From: Ceratobasidium sp. AG-K
Taxonomy: Eukaryota; Basidiomycota; Agaricomycetes; Cantharellales; Ceratobasidiaceae
Assembly (NCBI GenBank): GCA_037039685.1
Contig: JAWNGF010000010.1
Coordinates: 1,984,001-2,048,000 of the forward strand
Direction: 5' to 3'
Length of the DNA: 64,000 nucleotides
Program-made: the position numbers and the translations under genes
Shown here: piece by piece, positions 34,489-47,729 of the stretch
Position numbering within the stretch: the first letter of the stretch is position 1
Layout of the letters: every line of letters begins with the position of its first letter
Notes under the pieces: model-generated
Seen by the model: only the letters and a program-made list of their open reading frames with translations
Databases searched by the model: none
What the model was told of the DNA's origin: nothing

Positions 34489-36069
34489 CTACCTCGCCTG
34501 GTATGAAGGTGGCAACCGCCCGGATGCAGACCGGCCCAACCCGTATGCGCTACTCAACACCTCAGAGTCCTCGTGTCGTTCTGGTCCGCTAGAGTGTGAC
34601 ATTGTTCCAGGGGGCGAGAGTTGTGATTGGGAGTCGTAAATTTCAGCCCGAGTAGGTGGACTAGTTGCGATTAGGCCAGGCTTGGATCGTGGAGGGGGTG
34701 CTGTCGAGTCAGGTGCCGAGCTCGAGGCGTCTGTGGATGTCCAGCCCGACGAGCTTGGTGCAGCATATGGTGTAGGGGCGACTGCGTGGATCAAGCTCGT
34801 TAGTTCATGGTTGTGCAAATGCAAATTCGACGTGCTGTTTTGCGATGGTCCTCCGGGTGGTATATGGTACGGTTCGAAAGGCGCGTCTGGAGTCTTGGCC
34901 TCCTCTGTGAGATCGATGATACCTCGTTGTTTGCGTCTCCTTGCCACAAAGAATCCAGCCAATGTGGCAAGGGCCAGTAGAACCACGCCTCCAACAACGC
35001 CGCTGTAAGAATATAGAACTTAGACTTGGGTTCAGGGTGCCAAAAAGTCACCGACCCAGCTATCGCACCCACGTTAGTGCTGGACTTAGAGGGCTCCGTG
35101 GACGGAGACGCAGTACTGCCGCCCGCAGCAGCCGTACTAGCAGCTGTCACGCTAGCGCTAGCAGTCGTTTTGGGACATAAGCCGGTATCGTTATTTCCAC
35201 TTGAGATTTGCAGTTGTGCAGTTCCTTTGGTATATTCGTAAAACCTAACCGCATAAACAACTTAGCCTGGAGTCCGTAGTAGTAATTGGTTCCTTACCAA
35301 GCTCCATCGCCCCAGAACGGCTGATACATAAACTTAGGTATGTTGAGACCTTGTTTACACACAGCCTCTTGCGTGATGTTTGGCAGGCTATATGATGGGT
35401 CAGTGCTCCGCAGTGATGCTAGCGCAAACACTTACCTGCCATTGGTGATGGGGCCGCATCTGTTCAGGTAATAATCGTACGTGCCCGCCTGTCTTTGTTT
35501 AAATATGCAACCCAAAAACATTTACCGGGTGGAACTCACCGCTGCGTCAAGCCCAGTATCACCGTTAATGCTGCTCCCCAGCCCATGTTGGCAGCTAGTT
35601 GCGATAGATATTAGCCCTCGTAGCTCCATAATTTGCACAGCAAACCCAGCCACCCACTTTATGCACATCATTTGCAGCGAGAACGCGACGCTGTTGCAGC
35701 AGCATGTGGCTATGTGAGGAGATCAATAATAACCTCCAATTTCAAATAATCCGACTCACAGACTTGGTCGTTGCAGATATCTACGGATGAGCCCAAACTT
35801 GGAACTTCGTCTGCAGAAAGTTGAGCATGTATGACTGCAAATGATATGGTCAAGACTCACAGCCAGGCGAACAATTCTGTCGAAGTCGTTCGTATACTCT
35901 ACCTGCAAGGCGTCAAAAATTATCCCCTCGGACAACCGTAACCAAACGTACAAGGCGTCTCCCCCACCGACTGGGTAAACCAATCCAATGATGTCGTCTT
36001 GCATGTCGTGTTACCAGCGCGCGCTATCCCAGCTATCGAGAGTGCCAAGGCAACGCCATGAACCAGCAT
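34489..36069 (-). CDS. Secreted-type single-pass membrane protein, tandem paralog B
   Basis: ATG 36069 begins MLVHGVALALSIAGIARAG, then NTTCKTTSLDWFTQSVGETP. Splicing adds CRVYERLRQNCSPG, VDICNDQV and TCCCNSVAFSLQMMC. The signal peptide, the NTTC start, the LDWFTxSVGE block and the CCCNS core are thus shared with paralog A. A transmembrane helix (VVLLALATLAGFFVA) is followed by RRRKQRG and a tail of about 150 residues. The tail has a long Ser/Pro-rich segment and ends GRLPPSYQAR at 34489. The PPSY motif and its distance from the C-terminus match those of the other two genes. Exon boundaries between about 35000 and 35960 were only partly resolved. Function unknown. Confidence 0.75.
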
Positions 36070-36547
36070 GTTGATGTCGGGGTGGAGTGAGGGAAGAAGT
36101 TGCTTAGGTTCGGTGAGCGCGCTCTCAAATAGCGACAAGCCCGAGGTGGCCGCGTGTTACAATCACAAGGGATTAAATGGTGATTCTCGCCTTATGCCCG
36201 ATGGCTGTGCGGGGCGAGGGTCCACCGCTTTGAGGTGCAGACGCGTCAGACGTAGCACTCGTAGTCGTCCGAGGCTCTGTCCTGTCGCGACCGTGGCGTT
36301 CTGCACTCTTGGCGAGTCGGGAGTTGGTGGCGCATCATGGGAAGTTGAACCTTGATCGTCGGTGTTTGACGGCGTCCCGAGTCTATTGGTAATAATCGAT
36401 CGGGCTTCTATAAGCGCTCAAAGGCTGCCGATTCGGGTCGAGCATACGTACGACCCTCGAGCTGCAAGGCACGATTCACGAAAATCAAAAATTCAACTTA
36501 TCTGTATTGAATACATGAGGTAATGACAACGTGACCGATTAAATATG
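36070..36547. other. Intergenic between paralogs B and C
   Basis: The 478 bp between the start of paralog B and the end of paralog C are GC-rich near 36180-36350 but lack a recognisable gene or repeat. Confidence 0.4.
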
Positions 36548-38116
36548 TTAGTATCTAGCGTAGGACGGCGGGTCCTGTTCAAGGGTCATGGACGGATTAC
36601 CCTCAGTGACAACTGCATTAGGCAAAGAGCTGCGTCGGTCTGGTGCACTAGTTGTACTGCCATGACCGCAGGCCACATGGTCGCGTAAGTTCCTGGGTGC
36701 TGGTAGGGGTGTTTTGACGGGCCGAGAAACAAGGGGATTGGGTCTAGCCGATGGCTCAACCACCGGCTGAGGGTTAACGACCTCTGAAAGCGAGGTTAAC
36801 TGAAATTAGCGGCTGCAAGGTTTACTTTACTAACCAGTACGCTCAACAAATCGAACGGTGGGTACACTGGAAGGCGGCCCAATTAGGAAGGAGTTGCTAT
36901 CGTGCGAATCGTCATCGAAACTACGCCTTTGGAGTCCGCTTCGCTCGTGAAGTTTTCTAATATGAAGGTAGCTCCATACCAAGCCTACGCCTAGGATAAT
37001 TACCACCGCGCCCATCACACCCCTGCGTTATTACGCATGCTGCGTCAAGGGGAAAGTTAATGCACTGAGGTACAACACATACCCGACAATTGCAATACCC
37101 TTGATATTCTCCCCCCCAGCGGGCTGGGGATCCGCTAGATCCGGATCCTGATCTTTGAAGCCACAAAGATTGGTATGATTGAAGCCGCTATTAATTTGTA
37201 CCTGTGCACTCTGTTTAATATACTCGTAAAACCTCAAGAAAGAGCGAGTTAGAACTAGGGTCTTGTAACATAAAATATACTACTTACCAAGCACCACTTC
37301 GCCAAAATGGTCGGTACAAGTACTTGGGAAGGGTAACGTTCTGCTGGCACATAGCCTTTTGTGTGATCTCTGGGAGACTAAACCCATCTTAGCCAGCGGA
37401 AATCGGTTGTGTCAATTGACGAACCTGGCGTTCGTAGACGGCCTGCATGTACCCAAATATGCTTGGTATGTTCCGCCCTTTTAGAGCGAGTGTATGCGTT
37501 ACGTCCCTTTGATGCTGTATGAAGCCATATGACTTACTGGGGCGTCGATTCCGACGTTTCCGTTTGGCGTTGAGCCTTGACCGAGCTGGCAGCTGAGGTG
37601 CATGGATCAGCCCAGACACATCACCGACGTTTCCGCGTTACACTCACTTGAGACATAACATCGAGAGGCCGAATGCGACGCTGTTGCAGCAGCATGTGGC
37701 TAATCCGACGTAAATCGCTATTAGTTCCGAGTCGGAAGTGAAGCATGTGGATTCAACCCGGACTCACGGAGTTGATCACTGCAGATGTCTGCTGGCATTG
37801 AACTGTTCAGGATGCCCACTCGAACTGTGTCGCATACAAACATTCGGCTCGCTGTGGGTGTTACAGGAGCGAAAATGCTTACAGTTGGGATTACAGCTTT
37901 GTCTCAAGATTTCGTAGGTTCTACCTGAATTCAATCAGCCAAAATCTTCGATTAGAAACATCTTATAAACGCAGCGAGGGCACACGCACATGGTGTTACG
38001 CCGACTGATAAAGTATACCAATCCAAAGAATCGTTTACGCAGGTGATATTCCCGGTATTCTGTGAACGAGTGAGCGAGACCCAAGCGGACCCGAGAATGA
38101 GATACAGCGACAGCAT
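36548..38116 (-). CDS. Secreted-type single-pass membrane protein, tandem paralog C
   Basis: ATG 38116 begins MLSLYLILGSAWVSLTRSQ, then NTGNITCVNDSLDWYTLSVG, followed by VTPC. Further exons give CRTYEILRQSCNPN and TCCCNSVAFGLSMLC. The transmembrane segment is MMGAVVIILGVGLVWSYL with HIRKLHERSG after it. The last exon ends EQDPPSYARY with TAA at 36548-36550. It is more diverged than A and B are from each other: the signal peptide differs and the stop-transfer is HIRKLHER rather than RRR. Even so, the ectodomain cysteine framework and the terminal PPSY are kept. Function unknown. Confidence 0.72.
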
Positions 38117-39458
38117 ATCGGGGCACGTAAGTCTTGCGAGAGACGGCGATGGAAGGAAGGAGTGCGACTGTATCGTCTCTTGAGCTGAGGTCTAAAATGC
38201 TCGGCCGGCTGTGTATCAGCTGGTTGATGATCAGAGCCATCTGTATAGGTGGGTGGCCTTGTGCATCACTTGAGAAGCAATGCAAACACAACTTCTACGA
38301 TTTAGTCCTAGCGCCACGAAGTGACCGTCTGCATGTTATGGCTGAAAACTTGGCGGCCCCGCGTGCCTTTAGGTTCCGGGGTTATCATGTTGCCGATCCT
38401 CGTACAGGGTGGTGCGTCCTGTGACACTCCACAATACAACGAATCAAGGGGTCGGTTAGTTTGGAGGCTTCGGCGCTAAAGGCACCGCCACACTCGTAGA
38501 GGGGTTTGTTCTAAATTTAGATATTGAAGCTCACCGTGCATACATGATAGGACAAAGAAACCTACATCTAGATTAGGGAGATGAGAATGAGAAAGTTAGA
38601 GCGCCAAGTTCGCCGTACCAGATTTAGACACGAGTAATGCATAATTGGTATGTCGACCCCAGCGCCTTGTAAGACTAGGTGAAATCATGGATAGCCTACA
38701 GTGTATCGTCATAATACTCTTCAAGCATTTTAGTATACAATAAGACGCACAACGCATACGTGTAGGAGGTACAAGTAACCAGACGTGTACGGCAAGTGTG
38801 GGATGTTGTTTAGGTTGGAGTACCTGAGGCGCACGGGAGCAGTTCGAAAGGGGGACTATTCGGGCTCGCAATCCAAGGCACAGGTAAAAAAGTGGATGGT
38901 TGACCTACCGAAGGTCGCATCGAGTGCAAAAAGGCGACCTGCATGGGCTAGGGCGATCGGGCGCACGGTCATGTCGGTGCAGACGACTCTAAGGCGTCAA
39001 AGCATGGCCTGTCAAAGCAATGGGAGTCAGTTACGCAGCGGGATGGTTCAAGCACACTCAAGAGCGAGCTGAGGAGTGTGCACAACATCAAAACAACGTA
39101 CGAAGTTGGGATGGATGTGAAGCGTGGGGTGGCAGAGTCAACCAACGACTTACCACATGTTTTGGTTCCCTATGAGGCCCCTTTCAACTCCAAAATGGTA
39201 CATTTGCAGGTGATCATGCGTATTTGTTTGGTCCAGGACGTTGGTGCAGCATTAGGGGAGGGTGGTAGAACGGTGGGGCGAGTTCGGGGGCGTTAGGCAC
39301 AGTTGTTGCATATTCAACATGATTTCCAGTCAGGTGGGCAGCCAGTCAGTGACTACGAGTCGAGTAAGGTGATTTACTCACCCGTTTTCAATGAGGGGCG
39401 CTGTTCGTTGACTGTGGCCGTTGGTGTTGGTGGTGCTTCAACGCAGTGAGGGACAGAG
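38117..39458. other. Intergenic, probably degenerate sequence
   Basis: Two plus-strand frames (38785-39072 and 39078-39296) lie in different phases and look weakly protein-like, but no family is recognised. They precede the stop-interrupted frame at 39459-39788, so the whole stretch may be remains of one dead gene or transposon. Confidence 0.35.
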
Positions 39459-39788
39459 ATGTTGAAGGCGATCGGCACTCATTTAGCGTCCCTGTATGTG
39501 ACTCACTAGTACCACTCCCCGCCCATGTCCCAGGGCTTTTACATTAACTCCAAGTATTTTGACAAGTGCCATCTGGTGCCGGGACGATATGAGCCCCAGT
39601 GGACTTTGGAAAGCCTGACCTTGGGGCTGACGGGACTTGTTTCGGTCCCGGACTTCCAGGAAGTGTTCTGACACGACCCAGTCCCTAGTCTAGCATACCA
39701 AATGAGGCGCCGATTGAGTACCCTGTTGACAGGACTTGCGAGGAGTATCAAAAACGCCGTTGATTATGGGGAAAGCCACGGGAGTTAG
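39459..39788 (+). pseudogene. Stop-interrupted reading frame of unknown origin
   Basis: Reading from ATG 39459, one frame stays protein-like through two in-frame stops (TAG 39507-39509, TGA 39669-39671) to TAG 39786-39788. Segments include PPMSQGFYINSKYFDKCHLV, RYEPQWTLESLTLGL and RRLSTLLTGLARSIKNAVDY. No intron removes the stops cleanly. The composition suggests a former coding sequence, possibly from a transposable element or a dead duplicate. I cannot name the family. Confidence 0.35.
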
Positions 39789-39997
39789 GTTTACTCCTAA
39801 GACTTCCCATAGTGATCTATAATGGACTGCACATTTTGCCTGGATTCCAATGTATCGGCTTTAATATATCCGCTTTGCGCCGGAACCGTTCTTCACGATC
39901 CAGGCGTGACGGACAACCGGACTGGTTGGATACGCGCCTTTCTGATCCAACGAGTAATAAATTCCAATAAACGTCGCATACTGATCGGCGCCACAAA

Positions 39998-42256
39998 TCA
40001 AACTACGTCCGTTCGCTCAAAAAGTCCACTCGCACCACCTTCCTTATGCGATACGCACACACCCTCGATCATCATATGCTGCCCTGCAACAGCCTTCAGC
40101 ATGTCCCATATTGTTAGTAGTGCCACGTTGGCCGCCGTGAGGGCCTCCATTTCGACTCCTGTCCGAGATGCGGTTCGGACGGTTGCGCGCACTTTGACAG
40201 AATACAGTGGAGGGGTTTCTTGCATAGTCGGTTCGAGTATGACCTCTACATGAGTGATTGGCAAAGGGTGGCACAGTGGGATGAGGTCCGAGGTGCGCTT
40301 GGAAGCCATGATACCGGCGAGCTGGGCGGTCGTGAGGACATCGCCCTTTCCGGGTTTCCCCTTCCGTCGGGGGCAGGGATGGTTTGCCCTGGCTCTGGGG
40401 TGGAGGTAGCATTATCTTCCAAAGAGTCCAAGATGGAGGATTCTTGAGTTGAATCACCGATAATCAACTTGTATGCGTGCTTGGGTATGATGATTCGTCC
40501 AACGGCCGTTGCAGATCGCTGAGTAATGTCTTTATTGGAGACATCCACCATGCGGGCTCGGCCGGTTTTAGGATCAATATGAGTCAGGTCCTGGAGATTG
40601 CTTGCTGAATGAGTCCATCGTACGTGACCATGGTTTAGGGATATCGGGTAAGGAAGGAAGGAAAAGGCGAAAGGCGACGTTCCACGAGGCGATGCATGAA
40701 ATCGAATGGTCGTCGGCTTGGTCGGAAATCGAGGGTAGTTTGGACGCGATCTCAGCCCAGCTGACCAGTCATGATTGTAACCTAAATTAATTGACCATCA
40801 ATATCGACACGCGTACATCGTGGGCGTAACGAACAGGCCTAACCACCAATAAGTATCATTGGCCGAGCTAGCCGCTCGCCGATCTTAGCCCCTGCATCAC
40901 GGACAGTTCCGTGGTTGTGATCATCTTCTGGGTCGCTGAACGAGCTGTCTGGTACGCCGTGTTTGGCAAACTTTCCGCCAACAGCTCGATGTATTGCGGA
41001 TACGAGATCCCGCTCAGCTAAAGGCGATGAGCTTCGAAGAATCTCTCGAAGAGGCGTTTCTTTTTGGTCAAACAAACAGGGCTAGAGCATTCATAGTTGA
41101 ACGTTAGACTCGAGCATGGGGTGAACTTACTTACTTTCAGGTTTCCGTCAGCCGTTATTCTTAGCCTATTACAGCCTGAACAAAAATCATCAGACATGCT
41201 TGAGATAAAACCAAACGTCCCGGTAAATCCCTTGATCTTGTATGTTCGTGCCGTATCAGTCGGTTCGCGTGGCAGCATGACCACTCTGTCCTCTCCAGCA
41301 CCTACACTGTTCGAGGGTGCATGATCGTCGAACCAGCCTCCCCTAACAAGGTCCCGTACGTGTTGAAGGAGTTCTGAAGCAGTAACGACCGAGTTCGCAT
41401 TCCATTGGTTGCCTGCGAACGGCATAAATTCGATAAAACGGACGCTTAGCTGGTGGGAGCGAGTGAGAGCGAGGAAACGTGCAATCTCCGAGTCGTTCTC
41501 TCCGCGAATAAGCACCGTATTAAGCTTCACCGACTGTAGATTTGGTCCGACATAGCCGGGCATGGGTTGTGGAGCGGATGGTAGGAGGGATAGGGCGGTG
41601 TGGAGCGATTGTATCACTTTGTCGTGTCCTCGACGAAGAGTCATGCGCTCAAACTTTTCCGCATTGAGGGTATCGAGGCTAAGAGTGTCAATTAAGGCTA
41701 ATTGTAGAAGACCGACTATGCTTACCTCAGATTGAGGTGAGTCAGCCCGCTTTGGACGAGTTCGGGGAGCTTTCTCCACAGGGCTATCCCATTGCTTGTC
41801 ATTCCAATCTGCTTAACGCCCAGTCCCCGCAAATTGTGGATAAGCTCTGGCAAGTCACGACGAAGAGTCGGTTCGCCACCAGTGAGTCGTATCTTGTTGA
41901 CTCCATGTTGAACGAAAACTCGGGCCAGACGCACAACCTCTTCGTTTGTCAAAATGTTGGCTGACGGCGATAAGGGGATGCCTTCCTCGGGCATGCAATA
42001 CCGGCCTGTGCATGTGCCCTTGAGCACACGTATCGAAAAGTGAAAATATAACTCACAACGAAGGTTACATCTCTCGGTCAGAGATATCCTCAGGTAGTCG
42101 TGCCTTCGCCCAAATGAGTCAAAGAGAGCAGGAGCGGGACCCCGAGCCAGATCCCTGTCAATGTTCGCAATCCGCGCCTGAGAAATCATCGGTTTTTGTT
42201 CAGAAATCAATAATAGGTAGATGCCGTACCTTGGCGGCGGCCCTCCTCGCGAGCAT
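39998..42256 (-). CDS. MOCS1: Fused MoaA-MoaC molybdenum cofactor enzyme (cnxABC/MOCS1AB-like)
   Basis: ATG 42256 opens MLARRAAAK, a short basic presequence, joined by a GT-AG intron to [19 protein letters not shown]. The radical SAM cluster motif CNLRCRYC is formed across an intron. [13 protein letters not shown] binds SAM. The second 4Fe-4S motif is [14 protein letters not shown] with a third Cys after NLKP. This MoaA half converts GTP to a cyclic dehydro-GTP intermediate. An intron (40843-40782) leads into a linker of about 75 residues, then the MoaC half: [76 protein letters not shown]. This half makes cyclic pyranopterin monophosphate. The frame shifts near 40350-40450; a 65-nt intron with a weak donor (GTGATT, 40457-40393) would repair it, otherwise one base is missing. 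TGA at 39998-40000. Mitochondrial matrix is expected. Confidence 0.9.
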
Positions 42257-42942
42257 GAAGTTGTGGTGGATCTTGAGAGCCGAGCCAATGCGGGACCGAA
42301 TCAAAATCAACGGATGTATGAAATCCGAAACGCCGAGCGCTTGTGAGGAGCTTCCGAATTCGGAGCCATATGCCCTCGATCACAGCCCGTTTCCAACCTC
42401 CGAACTTTCAGCGCGTGGCTCGCATCTCAGATCTGCAACGTTGCACATGCATTTACAGCAAGGCGATCGGCATAACATTTTTATTTCTCCATAACCGCCC
42501 GTACGCGGGCTTCCTAATACGCTCGGATGCTCAATCGATTACTCACCGTTTGTTTCCCCATAAGCGTTTACGCAAGCTACCGAAGACTTTACGCAAGCTC
42601 GTAGCAACCCATTTTCCTACTAAGCATATCACAGGCTCCCATGAGTGGGATAATCATTTATATGGAGCGTTCCTTAGTCAGCCGACGCGTGGGAAAATGT
42701 GGGGACATGACGTTCCAAAGACCGATGGAACGCTCTGTTGTGGACTTGCCGTAGAGGTGGCCATCTCGTGCGAGCTTCCATCGCGATCTGGGCGAGGGGC
42801 TGTTTTCATTCTTATAGAGCTTCCGTGCCAGCTGTTGAACCTCCACGATCCAACTCGTTTCAGACAACCACATCCCAGTCAGTTGATGTCCCATTAGATA
42901 AATTTGATACATGTTGACATTGGAGTTGGCTGTAGCAGCACT
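42257..42942. other. Divergent promoter region between MoaA-MoaC and dehydrogenase genes
   Basis: The 686 bp between the two divergent start codons contain one 555-nt open frame on the plus strand (42343-42897), but it starts at GTG, has no recognisable domain and runs to the edge of the dehydrogenase gene. I treat it as chance. No known operator was found. Confidence 0.4.
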
Positions 42943-44504
42943 ATGCACCGTAGTCTCTCCCACACGCCCAGCGGCGCGGATACTCCCCGTACGATTGCCG
43001 CCACCTTGCGCGAGCAACTCCCGTACTCAAGACCGGGTACTCCCCAGCCCCATCCCAGCACGATTGGGTTCATCGGATTGGTGGGACTAAGAGTCAACCA
43101 GATGGACAGGGCTAACAAGCGTGCTCACTTCTAGGGAAACATGGGATACCTGATGGCCCGTAACTTGGCGAACCACTCCGACCACCCCATCCTAGTCTAC
43201 AACCGCTCCCGTGCCAAGGCCGAAAAACTCCAGCAGGTAAATCATCTCGCCACTTGCATATAACCCCTCTCACACCCACACAGGAAGTTGGCGAATCCAA
43301 AGTCAAAATCATTGACACCCCAGGAGAGCTCGCGACGTTGGCTGATATCACATTCACCTCGCTCGGCTCGGACGAAGTTGTTCGCTCGATTTTCCATGAT
43401 ATCGCTCAAACATTAGAGGGCACCGGAAGCGCGGGCACGGCTGAAAAGCCCAAGATTTTCGTCGATACGAGTACCGTGTACCCTAAAGTATCGGCCGAGA
43501 TCGACAGATTGTTGACCAAGATCGCGCATGTGCACTTTGTTGCCGGGCCAGTATTTGGGCCGCCATCTGGTAAGCGATTTTAAAAATTAATTAACTTGAA
43601 GCTGATAGTCTGGATAGCTGCTGACAAGGGGCAACTCGTCGCTGTTTTGGCTGGTCACTACAGGAGCAAGAAGGAGGTTGCATATATCCTGGTCCCGGCT
43701 GTAGCTCGCAAGGTCCGCATTTATTCACACCGGCATCAAACTCAAATTGACGACCCATCACGCCAATTTAGGTTATCGATCTTGGTGGTAACGTCGAGAG
43801 GGCTGCTTCCATGAAGTTGATTGGGAATGCATTCATTCTCGGGTGTGAGTTTCCTACCAGATTGCGTCGATTTGAGACTCATGTATTCACGAAACCAGCT
43901 TTGGAGCTCATCGCGGAGACACAAACGCTGGCTGACAAGTCTGGTGTCGGCGCTGAGCAACTCGATGCTTTCCTCAAAGGTACATATAAGTGTTATTATC
44001 AGAACTGGACTAATATGACTTTCACCAGACACGGTCCCAGTTCCATTGTTAGTCCCGTTGTGCTCTATCGCAGCCAGCAGCTACTGATTTCGATACTTTA
44101 GCTTCATAGACTACAGCCGGAAAATGCTACACGATAGCTTTGACGGAAACGAAGGCTTCCACCTCGAGGGTGGCCTCAAGGACGCCAAGTGAGGATTTGA
44201 CTTTTACACCCTTCTCCCAAGTTTACTTACGTCCCGCGGCAGCCACATTCTCCAGCTCGCGCAAGACAGCAATTCTCCAATGCCGGTAATCACTGTCGCA
44301 CGAGACCATCTCTTAACTGCTCGCGCTCAAGAGAAGAAGCCTTACAAGTCGCTGGATTGGAGTGCGCTCGTAAGCGGGAGCAGGCTCGCTGCTGGATTGG
44401 ACGCGTTTGACCATCGGAAGCACGTAAGTTTCTGTCTCCCGAGATACACCCAACATATACTGAGATTGGCGGTATAGCAACACAAAGTTGAGAGGGAAGA
44501 TTGA
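42943..44504 (+). CDS. 3-hydroxyisobutyrate dehydrogenase-like NAD(P)-dependent oxidoreductase
   Basis: ATG 42943 opens MHRSLSHTPSGADTPRTIAA. The first intron joins TIGFIGLG to NMGYLMARNLA, giving the dinucleotide-binding GxGxMG motif with its beta-alpha-beta unit. Then come HPILVYNRSRAKAEKL, ADITFTSLGSDEVVRSIF, FVDTSTVYPKVSAEI (substrate-binding D-x-S/T-T) and HFVAGPVFGPPSGA. The catalytic-lysine region reads AASMKLIGNAF, where the Lys of the xMKLxxN motif is conserved. The C-terminal helical domain follows over further exons (LEGGLKDASHILQLAQDSN). TGA at 44502-44504, about 370 residues. The family oxidises beta-hydroxy acids, classically 3-hydroxyisobutyrate in valine breakdown; the substrate here is not assured. 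Confidence 0.86.
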
Positions 44505-44654
44505 GGACTGTTAGGACAGGACACCACTGTATTATACTTTCTGGATTTATCATCTAAATTGAACGATATACACCTCGTCAACCGAATGGGTGAAAGCAAT
44601 TGATAAATATTGTGAAATAATGAAGCAAAAACATACAGGTATCCATCTTTGGGT

Positions 44655-45587
44655 TCATCGGCCCATGTAACTTATCAAGGCAAGGAAGCACAACCCAATC
44701 ACGCATCCGAGGACGATCGCATCTCTTCGGCGTCGGGAATGGATCATCCCAATGAGGCCGTTGATACCTGGCATAGTACCTAACGGGAGTAGAACATGGG
44801 TCCGGGCCGGGCAAGGAAGCACGGGAGAACTCACTCAATACCCCGCTCATTCGCGAATTAATCCCCGCAAGCGACGACCTCTGTCTCGAGAACTCGGACC
44901 GTGTTTCATATGCTTGACTGCGTGCGATTCGTCAATCGCGCCCAGGTTTACGGAGGCCGACCACTTACGCCAGTACGTCATCCGTCATCCTGTGCGAGCT
45001 ATCAATCTGCCCTCGCTCGGCAAGCAACGTGTCCGTGGCCGATGATCGCGCAGCCTTGTACGCGCTAGCTCCAAGCAGTTAGCCGGAAGTCTGTGGGTAG
45101 AACGCAAACACCTACTCGATGTCACTCCTAACATTATTCAACAGATTAGCCCTATCTAACGCGCTCCGGACATTCGTCTACCAGCGGAATTAGCTCAGAC
45201 TACGACCGCCATGGGGTAGAAGACTTACCTTGGCCCTTCCAAAGTCCCGCACATAGTCGTCTAATACTTCTCGGTGCATCTGGGCTGTGTGTCGCATGGA
45301 TGTTGTAACCTCCGGGGTCTGGGCCATCAACTGGGCCATTCCATCATTAGTTTCCCGTAGCTACGAGTTCATGGGTCAGAGGAAACTATGGGTAGGAATA
45401 GATAAAGATAAGTTACCTTTTCAAGTAAACCTTCAATCTCTTCTTCCATATCCGACCACCGCCCTGCTGACCCTTGTTCTACATCAGACGAGAGCGCCAC
45501 CGCAAGTCGCGAATAACCCGTGAGTTTGTCATTGACAAGTGCTTCAAGGGTTCGACATTGTCGTCGGAGTGATTCGTAAGTCGTCAT
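44655..45587 (-). CDS. GOS1: Golgi v-SNARE Gos1 (GOSR1/GS28-like)
   Basis: ATG 45587 opens MTTYESLRRQCRTLEALVND, the conserved Gos1 N-terminus. A Habc helix set continues with RWSDMEEEIEGLLEKLRETN and MRHTAQMHREVLDDYVRDFG. Later exons give SSHRMTDDVL, RSEFSRQRSSLAGINSRMSG and MPGINGLIGMIHSRRRRDAI, the SNARE motif end with a dibasic juxtamembrane block. The C-terminal anchor is VLGCVIGLCFLALISYM. TGA ends at 44655. About 215-230 residues, the usual length. The protein sits in Golgi membranes and takes part in intra-Golgi fusion with Sed5 and Ykt6. It is convergent with the dehydrogenase gene, 150 bp apart. Confidence 0.9.
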
Positions 45588-45860
45588 GGTATGGTTCTAG
45601 GCCCGGTTTATAGAGCCAATATGTTTCTCTTCTAGAGTTGCAAGGTTGCCGGTGGAGAGCGTCGTCGACAGGAAATTTGGCACGTGACGGCCCTGCTTGT
45701 GTATTTGCAATTCTTACTCGCCATCTCGGGGGTTCTGCGTCACGGCTGTACGGCGCACAGGTACGGCACGTATGTCGACAGAGTCACAGGGATCAAGATA
45801 AAATTGCTACACGATCCATTTTACATCGTAGAATCAAAATCAAGAGTATACATTGTGACG

Positions 45861-47625
<1,765 letters not shown>

Positions 47626-47729
47626 AGTGGTGTGGAACAAAATCACTGCCAGATTTGCAAATTGCTGACTCCACCCTAGGACCCTGGATAATGTGATCTA
47701 CCTTGATCAAAAATAATGAGCGTTCGACC
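47626..47729. promoter_or_regulatory. Compact divergent promoter of MetAP2 and ELP1
   Basis: Only 104 bp separate the MetAP2 and ELP1 start codons, so both 5' leaders must be short. No TATA box is visible. Both genes serve translation, which makes shared control plausible, but this is inferred. Confidence 0.4.

Noticed and set aside
42343..42897. A 184-codon plus-strand frame between the MoaA-MoaC and dehydrogenase genes.
   Set aside because: It starts at GTG, has no domain or compositional sign of coding, and occupies a divergent promoter region. Probably chance.
45180..45220. A-box-like TTAGCTCAGA near 45190.
   Set aside because: It falls within a GOS1 intron and no cloverleaf can be folded around it.
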